DNA from: Entrophospora sp. SA101
Lineage: Eukaryota > Glomeromycota > Glomeromycetes > Entrophosporales > Entrophosporaceae
Assembly (NCBI GenBank): GCA_958430865.1
Contig: CAUDNR010000158.1
Span: 107,450-134,921 of the forward strand
DNA length: 27,472 nucleotides
Direction of reading: 5' to 3'
Below are positions 20,201 through 27,472 of the stretch, one piece after another. The notes below the pieces were generated by a model. The model was not told where the DNA came from, searched no databases, and saw only the letters and a list, made by a program, of their open reading frames with translations. Numbering within the stretch: position 1 is the first letter of the stretch; each line of letters begins with the position of its first letter. A program made the position numbers and the translations under genes.

Positions 20201-23144
20201 GACAAATTGCATCATCTAAACTGTCAGTGAGAATTGTTTTGAATGCGGTGTTATTGTAGTTCATAAGATATTCATAAAAGACTTTACGTATCATTTCTTG
20301 AATAGAAGGCTAAATAATAATAAAAGTTTTAGCCTCTTTAATAAATACGTAAAAATATATAATATCATCAGAAAATAATGTCCCAAAATATGAATTCTAT
20401 GATAAACCTTATCATTGTGTTGTGCTAGACAGATCCTAGTTATAAATAATGGAACAAATCTCCAATCTCTTAAACAGGTATACATATATGTCCTTGAACC
20501 AAGCAAGTACAAAGCACCCTTCATTCTCTCCGAGTTTGAATGTTCTAATAAACGAGTTTAAGTTAGTAAATTTAAAATTGATAAAAACATAAATAATAAT
20601 AACGGCAATGAGCATAAACTAACCACCAGGCTCCAGAGCTTTCAACAAAATTGGAATTATAAGTGGTTTGGCGCCGATAAAGCATCTTGATGCATTGGTA
20701 AGGTAGGATTGTGCTATCCTAACATATTTATTAGGATATTTAAATTTGTAAATTGTGAAATTGATTAAAATCCAACCACAAATTAAATATTTTAATTATA
20801 TTACCTCCTTATTTCTGAATATGAACTTAATGAAAGTTCTGCCAAGTCTTTTAGTAAATCGTCATGTAGTTTTGCTCTACTTCGGCCAAAAGAATTCTGT
20901 TTCAAACGACATAAATGTTGTTGATATGTTCGTTTTACTAAAAAAAATTATGTATATACATAGATATATTAAAAAGAATAATTAGGAACTAGAATATTTA
21001 AACTATATTTACCCAACAAATATCGAGGATATTTTTTATCGTGATGAGGAGTTTTTAACATTCCCTTTGAATATTGATATCCGCGTCTAACAGAATCGAA
21101 TTTATACTTTTCTACACCTCGATCTGTTAAATATAACTTGGTCATCTAATCAAAGGTGTAATAAAATATATATAAATAAATAAATAAATAAATAAATAAA
21201 TAGTCATCATCATAGAAAATACAATTCTAACCTTCAGAATAATTTTTAAACTATCAACATCATCTTCTCGTTTAGTACGGAAATAAGTTACAAGTTGATG
21301 AAGAAATTCTCCAACTTCCCTACGTAAATTTCGTGCAATTTGTCTTCGTGGATCATTTTTATCTGTAAAACAATAACCTACTGGTATGCTTTTTGTTGGA
21401 TAAATTGCTTCAGTGTCCTCGTCTCTACAAGGTCAAAAACTTGTTAAATACATGGTTTTTTTTTTTGTTTAGAAAAAACTTTGAGTGTGCTGAGAAATGT
21501 ATGACATCTTCAGAATTTTTACTTGAAATCAGAGTCTTCAATTTCACCATCATCTTCTACTAAAGTTGTCATTCCACTAATACAATTTCTGATAACACTT
21601 AATCGACGACAAAACTCATGTGCCATTTCTCGATTACTTAATACTGTTCCTTCCTCGTCAATTCCAGTTTCCATCAATTCTTTAATTCGCTTGATTGTTG
21701 GTTGTAAAAATATATCGAGTATTTCCATTGCAAAATCAAGTTCTTCATTGGTTGGAACATGCCAATTTATATTGACGTTATTCAGATCACCTGGTTCCAT
21801 CCAATATTTATGATGGTTTTTTTGATAATCTAAATGATCAAACTGTATGTCATTATCATAAACTTTGTAATAGCAATAATAACAATATCATTCAATCAGA
21901 TAATAATAAACATAATAAATGCCTTCAGAATTCCAACGTTCTATGTCTACAGTTCTAAACTCCAAAGGATAGGTGTGTGTTAATGCAATCAACATCATTC
22001 TCAAGAATTTCCCTGTCCACATATATCCTTTTCTTGACCGACACTTTTGTACCATCTCATTTGCCAACTCCAACAATTCTTTTTTATGTATAAGCAAATC
22101 TTGTCCACTAGTCATAACCACATGATATAAAATACATTGATACCAGTGAAGGGTTGTGTCTGATTGAATATGATGAGTTGATGATGTTGTTGGTGTGGAG
22201 GAAGCGCCATGTTGAAGTTCAACTGAGATGTTTGAATGACATAATGGAATGAATTGCGCAAGTGCTTTTTTTTTATTAGCATTTGTTAAAGTTGAACATA
22301 AAAAGCCTAGAATAATTAAATAAATAGTTGATCGATTGATGATGATCAGTTAAATAAATTGACGATGATTTTAACTGTACAAATTTAAATTTTGAGTTAT
22401 ACCCATTGGTTTTATAGCATTTTGTAAAATAGTTGTTGATGCAAAATCTATAACCATTTTTAAGGCCATGCTTTGAAGATGTTCTGACAATTGATTTCCA
22501 ACTATTTCACATGCATGCTATAACGAAAAAAAAATAGAAATAGGTTTAGATATAGATAAATAAAAATACAAATAATGAAATTTAATAATTACCAATAGAA
22601 CAGTAACCAAGCCAGTTTCCATATTCATTTTGCTACGTACTTGTTGTGGAAGATATTCAAACTGCAATTTTTAGATTGATTTTTTCGAGTAAAGGGAATT
22701 AATTGGTGATTTAAACATACAAAAAGACAGCTAAAGTATATTATTATTTTTAAAAAAGGATACTATAGTAAAGATTCTTCTATAAAACTTTGCCAGCCAT
22801 TCTTCAAATTCTGAAGTACCGGCTTTACATAATGCATTTTCTTCTTCTCCATCAATTTCCATTTCATCCTTTTCTCTCTCATAAATATCTATGCCAGTCC
22901 AACGGAATCCAGAACTAGGATCATTATTACCATCTGTCAAATCACTCAATGGCACGCCCATTAACGTATGGGTAACAAATACCAAGGAAGATATTGTTTT
23001 GATTGGATCATTCATATCAATACCAGGAATTATTAGATGAAGAAGAGGCGCAAGATGTTTTCCGCCGGCTGGGTATTGAGTTCGTGAAAATAATGGGATA
23101 GCTAGCAGTGAAAGTGCTGATATAGATGATGTTGTTCGATGTGT
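17282..23144 (-). CDS. PSME4/BLM10: Proteasome activator PA200/Blm10, 5'-incomplete
   Basis: Eighteen exons recognised: 23144-22764, 22661-22593, 22517-22403, 22306-21912, 21842-21523, 21424-21232, 21145-21013, 20937-20805, 20718-20627, 20544-20408, 20309-20094, 20012-19632, 19547-19049, 18963-18514, 18398-18037, 17948-17874, 17766-17539, 17416-17282. Phases agree across all junctions (the 19049/18963 splice is the least certain), giving about 1,437 residues of HEAT-like helical repeats. Conserved blocks include [60 protein letters not shown] and the extreme C-terminus SPSYYA. The final Tyr-Tyr-Ala is the HbYX motif that docks in the alpha-ring pockets of the 20S proteasome and opens its gate. 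The first exon aligns by eye with about residue 430 of the ~1,843-residue human protein, so roughly 400 N-terminal residues are missing. Upstream lie only homopolymers and non-coding DNA. A truncated gene or a misassembly are both possible. Confidence 0.93.
21169..21203. repeat. (AAAT)n microsatellite in a PA200 intron
   Basis: Eight or so tandem tetranucleotides (TAAA) sit in the intron between the exons ending at 21232 and beginning at 21145. They have no effect on the reading frame. Confidence 0.8.
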
Positions 23145-23152
23145 CTTTTTCC

Positions 23153-23181
23153 AAAAAAAAAATTTTTTTTTTTTTTTTCCC

Positions 23182-23213
<32 letters not shown>

Positions 23214-23220
23214 AAAAAAA
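23153..23220. repeat. Homopolymer cluster at the broken 5' end of PA200
   Basis: Consecutive runs of A10, T16, C3, A29, TC and A8 directly upstream of the first recognised PA200 exon. Such back-to-back homopolymers are hard to sequence and assemble. The PA200 frame and family resemblance stop here, so this is a candidate join between unrelated sequences. A biological alternative is an oligo-A retroposition scar. Confidence 0.9.
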
Positions 23221-23805
23221 CGCAAAATATGAAAATGGAAATTTGTTACACACCCAAAAATTAATACCAATTATTCAGCCAAATACCCAAAATTGCTTTT
23301 TGTCATGATCCATCTTTAAAAATAACTCGTACATTTATATAAAAATTTAATTGGTGGAAATACAGTTACATTGAATTCACCAATTCACCCACCAATTCAT
23401 TTTTGATCCTTACATTTCCGAAACCATTCGTTTTAAACACAAATAATTCGAGAACAAAAACATTGGTATGATTTAAGGTGCACGGTCAAAAGAATATGCG
23501 CTCGAAAAAAATATTACGAAAGGTGTTAATATTTGTAATTTACAGTAATTTACGGTTGTGTAAATAAAAATATATTAATAAAGACAATATTGGTATTGTG
23601 TAAATTTATTATTGTTTTTGATTGTTGTATTTTTGACATGTGTACATTAACTCTCGTGGAAAAATAAATTTTTGTGACGAATTAATTAATTAATTAATTG
23701 TTATAATGCACCTATAGATTTTTTAGTTTTTCTCGGCGTTCTTTTTAATGAATGGAATTGAAAAATCAAAAAAAATATTTCTAAATATAAACACATCAAG
23801 CCATA

Positions 23806-23974
23806 CACCAACTAATACTTATTTATGTTAACCAGCGTAAAATATACCAAGAAATACACCAACCAACACTTATCCATTCTTTCTAGAGTGATATTAACAG
23901 ATGTAGGTCATACCACAACAACATATTACCATATCACACCACCAACCAACCCAATACTTATCCAGCGTAAAGGG
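23806..23974 (+). repeat. Three imperfect copies of a CACCAACYAA...ACTTAT motif
   Basis: CACCAACTAATACTTA (23806-23821), CACCAACCAACACTTATCCA (23857-23876) and a longer form at 23937-23974 share a core. The first and third are followed by CCAGCGTAAA (directly in the third, after an 8-base gap in the first). Spacing is irregular (about 51 and 80 bases), so it is not a simple tandem array. The function is unknown. Confidence 0.55.
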
Positions 23975-25108
23975 TCGTCGATCCGAAAAAATTCAATAAT
24001 AAATTTTATCCCTGTTTTTAATGATAGATCTGATTGGTACGATGACTTGATCCTTGTAATCCATCACTTTGGACGAAACGTGTAATTAAAACGTGTAAAA
24101 AAATAATTAAATTGTCCGACTTACATAACTAATAAATAATTGTAAATCCTTATTGATAAATAATAAATAATAATAATAATAAATAAAAATAATAAAAGTG
24201 TCCAATAGGAAAATTTAATTTAAATTTTTTCTAAATCTAGATCTGACAACAATATTTATTAAATTGGGGGGGCGTGAAATCAGATCAGTGAAATTTACTA
24301 ATGTAAACCAAGCGCAGGGGATGGATATATGTCAAGGTTAAAAAATGTTTCACATGGCAATTTACAATATGTCATCATCAAATTTTCTAATTAATATTTT
24401 CCCCTTATTTTTTTAAAATCACCAATCATAATCGATCGTTCTTTTATTTACTTACCTTTACTAAATTGTTAAAGAATGTGTGCTTATATGTGTGTGTGTT
24501 TGTGTGTAATTAGATTTTCATTCGGGTATTTATGTAGGGCATTTAAAACGAGGGATGGGCGATTCCGCCACATTTTATGTGCCACCACATATCAATAATC
24601 AATCATTTTCAGAATTTTAAATTCATGGAATTCTCACGCTGGAGAGCAAACATTTGGTGATTTGGGTAATGGTAATATTTAATAAAATATTCCTTATTAA
24701 AGCATCAAAAGAATATATATGTATATATATATATATTTAATTACATACATGCTGTATACGCAAATTCGTGTAACACCAACCCGTAATTTATTTGGAAATC
24801 AATCACATAATACATACATACACACAGACAGATACATTCATTGCACCTTATTTTAGCTCCCTCATAGGACTATTTAGGAAGGGTCAATTGTGCCACATAT
24901 AAACACGTGAGCCAAATAAGCAGGGCGTTGGGGCAGATTTAATTGCCTAATTAAGGAAATAGAATTAGCATAAGTTATTTCCAATGCGACTATTTAATAA
25001 TAATGTACATCGGAAATCAATACGAGGCAGACAATAATTAGTTAATTAAAGATTTTTTGGTTTAACATAAAAGTTATTTTTGGAGAAAACCTTTTAACAA
25101 TGGCGACG

Positions 25109-25127
25109 ATTATTATTATTATTTTTA

Positions 25128-25198
<71 letters not shown>
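25109..25198. repeat. (TTA)n microsatellite
   Basis: About 30 tandem ATT/TTA trinucleotides with two early interruptions. It lies about 1 kb upstream of the NF-YA start codon. Confidence 0.95.
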
Positions 25199-25199
<1 letters not shown>

Positions 25200-25614
25200 G
25201 AAGGTCGTCTAATAACAAATATTGGGATCACTGCTTGGACCATTTGATATCGAACCAACCAAAGTTAATTAATTAGTGCATTTTTTTATAAATTTTATTT
25301 TTAGAATTTGAATAATCAAAAAACTTGCGACGATTGTAAAGTGTCAATTATTTTGCGGGGAAATTAAATGTTTGCATAAATTATTTATTTTTGAATACAA
25401 ACAAAATAAAAAAACTTAATGTTAATTTAAATTTATGTAAATTCGAATTAATCCCAATATCAATGTTAATGAGGAAAAAAAAATGGTATTTACAAATAAA
25501 TAAATTAAGATTTAAATTTTAATTTTAATTAAAATTTCTAGGTAGGCCAAATATTTTTAATCATTTCATTGTTTGTTCGATTCGTTTAAGCTCGGCGATT
25601 TTCTAGATCGTTAA

Positions 25615-25979
25615 CCAATCAAAGTTGATGTTACATTAGAAAAAAAGGGATGGTACTTTTATACCCCACTTTTTTAAATCAGAAAATGGTAATCAAAATA
25701 AAAAATTTTTTTTTTATTAAAAAAAATTTAATATTCGGTCAGAAAAGACGATGATAATTTAATAAAGGTATTTTAAAACGTTAAATATAAAGTATTAATC
25801 AGATTTAAATTTTTGAATCTTGGGATTTATTAGCCATGTGGGTAAAGTAATAAAAAACGACCAATAATCTAATATTGTTTATAGAATCATCAATCGACTA
25901 TACTAAAAATAGGAATTTTGTTATATAAAAAGTTGTCGTTTCATAAACTATTTTTTATTAATTAACGAAATTTTATTGG
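25615..25979. promoter_or_regulatory. Two candidate CCAAT boxes upstream of NF-YA
   Basis: AACCAATCA at 25613-25621 (plus) matches the NF-Y consensus RRCCAATSR. ATTGGTTAA at 25975-25983 is a second CCAAT box on the minus strand (AACCAATAA). They lie about 605 and 245 bases upstream of the NF-YA ATG. CCAAT words also occur by chance in AT-rich DNA, so autoregulation is only a suggestion. Confidence 0.25.
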
Positions 25980-26221
25980 TTAAGCAGTTTTTTTATTTTA
26001 TGATGTATAATTAAATTTAATATAAATATTTGAACCAGACAACTTGATTTTTCAAAATATTCAAAACTTTTTTTGTTTTTAATAAAAAAATATTTTGTTA
26101 GATCAAAAAAAAAATACATCGAAAAAACTAAACATATATATAATATTATAATACAAATTTTAGTATTTTATCGAATAAATCACATTTTTAATAACTCGAA
26201 ATAAAAAACAAAATAATAGAA

Positions 26222-26389
26222 ATGGAAAGTCAAAATCATCAACTCTTTTCTGCTGACATTATCGATTACTCTAATATTGTAAGTGACAATATATATTACG
26301 TAAATCTGCCTGCCTATATTTTTAAATAAAAGCTTATTTGTTTTTAAGTTCAAAAAAATAATAATAACTAATACTAAATTATTATTATT

Positions 26390-26449
<60 letters not shown>

Positions 26450-27472
26450 ATTGTTGTTATTAGGAAAATTCTTATAATACTTTCGCGGGTAATCATCAGA
26501 TTCAACTGGTATTCAATAATAATGGCCCTTCTATGGTAAATTTTTTTAAAACTTATCTTTAAATAATAATAAATAATAAATAAATGGTATTAATATTTAA
26601 ATTTTTTTTTCCAGTCTGAAATAGACAATAAACCGATTTTATTGTCGCCAGTCGAATTGAATGATGTTAATCATCATCAATTTCAGCAACCTCAATTTTG
26701 TTGTCCACCAATGGTAATTATCTTATTCGGTGATCTCTTTTCCCACGAAAAAAAAAAATTTTTTTTCATATTACATAATGATAATAAATGAACTTTAAAT
26801 TTTTTTGTCTTACAGGGAACTTTAAACTTCTTTGAAGGTCATCATAACTCCCAAATTATGTTGCCCAACCAAACAAACAGCTCCTCTTCTTCTTCTTGCA
26901 CTTCTTCACCAATCAATGCCCCAACATCTCTCATAACCATAAATACTTCAAGTATTAATAATGCCAATGTTGCTCCTAATAGTATCTTGATTCGACAATT
27001 CCCCTCTCCTCCTACGTCTCCATCATCCGAAAAACAATTGTCAGTCGTCGCTCAATCTCCTGCCATTAAACACGAGACAAATATTGATGAAGATTATGAA
27101 AAAGAAATTGCTGAAGATGGTACTTACATTAAACAAGAACAAGATGATACCATTATTAGTAATCTTACTAATGACGACAGCGATGATAGTAGTAATCATC
27201 GCCATCAACAACAATTAGACTTTTTATCCATCAATCCTAAACAACGCAACAGAATTATTAAAAGAAGATTTGCACGTGAAAGATTCGAAAAAAAGCATGG
27301 ATTCTCTAAGCAAAGAAAGGTAATCTATCAATAATGCTGTAAATCGTCCATGCGACACGTAATAATGATATATATTAACCGATTAATTATCTATCAATCT
27401 ATTTATTTTAATTAGCCTTATATTCATGAATCTCGCCATGTACATGCTGTAAGAAGACCTCGTGGGCCTGGG
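26222..27472 (+). CDS. CCAAT-binding factor subunit NF-YA (HAP2-type), 3' end beyond the window
   Basis: Five exons in phase: 26222-26278, 26464-26535, 26615-26713, 26816-27319, 27416-27472 (window end), giving 263 residues so far. The conserved NF-YA core is split by the last intron. The A1 helix, which binds NF-YB/NF-YC, is at about residues 215-237 (PKQRNRIIKRRFARERFEKK). The A2 DNA-contact segment is PYIHESRHVHAVRRPRGPG, matching the fungal HAP2 form RKPYLHESRHxHAMRRPRG. The subunit inserts into the minor groove at CCAAT in the nucleus. Upstream is a low-complexity Asn/Ser/Gln/acidic region with a Ser-Pro-rich stretch, as in activation domains. Oddities are Arg in place of the conserved Tyr of AKQY, Val in place of Lys/Arg and Met in the A2 HES-RHxHAM stretch, and Pro in place of Glu in RGEGG. 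The Kozak A at -3 supports this start. Confidence 0.93.
26391..26448 (+). repeat. (TTG)n microsatellite in NF-YA intron 1
   Basis: About 19 tandem TTG units in intron 1 (26279-26463), close to the 3' splice site TTATTAG. The pyrimidine/G tract lies where the branch site and polypyrimidine tract would be, so length changes might affect splicing. That is inference. Confidence 0.95.

Larger units (their letters stand above)
23221..26221. other. 3-kb gene-free region upstream of NF-YA
   Basis: No frame on either strand resembles a known protein. The missing N-terminal exons of PA200, which would lie here on the minus strand, could not be found. Contents seen are a degenerate repeat (23806-23974), TA and GT microsatellites near 24480-24510 and 24716-24735, a long TTA array, and several CCAAT words. 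The last ~600 bases presumably hold the NF-YA promoter. The frame at 23825-24085 is a by-product of the repeat. Confidence 0.5.

Noticed and set aside
23017..23308. Phe/Lys-rich frames over the homopolymers
   Set aside because: They are produced by poly-A and poly-T runs. Only the part from 23144 leftwards on the minus strand is PA200.
23825..24085. Plus-strand 86-codon frame
   Set aside because: Thr/His/Tyr content comes from the CACCAACC repeat; no family resemblance.
27320..27334. NF-YA ending at the stop after RKVIYQ
   Set aside because: This reads through a GTAATC splice donor. The conserved PYIHESRH block is in the next exon.
1..27472. tRNA or rRNA genes
   Set aside because: I looked for GGTTCRANYCC-type B boxes with a matching acceptor stem and found none that fold. 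A covariance-model scan would be decisive.

Overview
The window looks like nuclear DNA of an early-diverging, AT-rich filamentous fungus. An arbuscular-mycorrhizal (Glomeromycotina-like) genome is my best guess, but this is inference. The support is eukaryotic: short GT-AG introns of mostly 60-140 nt in nearly every gene, very AT-rich intergenic DNA, many microsatellites and dead transposons, a fungal HAP2-type NF-YA ending in RRPRG, and a proteasome activator of the Blm10/PA200 type. Nothing here is bacterial, and there is no operon, CRISPR array or rRNA.

Layout. 1-4927: two 1,734-bp direct copies (1-1734 and 3194-4927), identical wherever I compared them, flank a 1.46-kb spacer that holds an unrecognised coiled-coil gene (2344-2844, +). 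4965-6082 (-): a seven-exon SR splicing factor of the SRSF10 type. 6083-8480: gene-free, with a TGCAAC-rich patch and a candidate small inverted-repeat element. 8481-8795: a coiled-coil gene fragment that shares its tail with the block near 2.05 kb. 9108-11306: a dead Tc1/mariner element with two ~550-bp inverted copies of another repeat, one abutting its left end and one inside its transposase. 11307-12505: nonamer repeat and hairpins. 12506-13291 (+): mitochondrial DNL zinc-finger protein (Zim17/HEP family). 13292-14803: degraded sequence with a CCHC zinc-knuckle relic. 14804-15662 (+): ribosomal protein eL18 in four exons. 16034-17162 (-): RPUSD1-like pseudouridine synthase with an apparent one-base frameshift. 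17282-23144 (-): proteasome activator PA200/Blm10 in 18 recognisable exons, missing about 400 N-terminal residues at a homopolymer junction. 23221-26221: gene-free. 26222-27472 (+): CCAAT-binding factor subunit NF-YA/HAP2, cut by the window end.

The recognised genes are unlinked housekeeping genes (splicing, mitochondrial chaperone maintenance, ribosome, RNA modification, proteasome, transcription), so the neighbourhood does not form a pathway. Exon structures were built by hand from splice sites, reading-frame continuity and family resemblance. Internal phases agree throughout except at the frameshift in the pseudouridine synthase.

I did not find a demonstrable new biological system. The most unusual structures are the identical 1.7-kb duplication, the inverted pair of ~550-bp repeats nested with the Tc1 relic, and the abrupt loss of the PA200 N-terminus at a poly-A/poly-T tract. 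Assembly error is a live alternative for the first and third.
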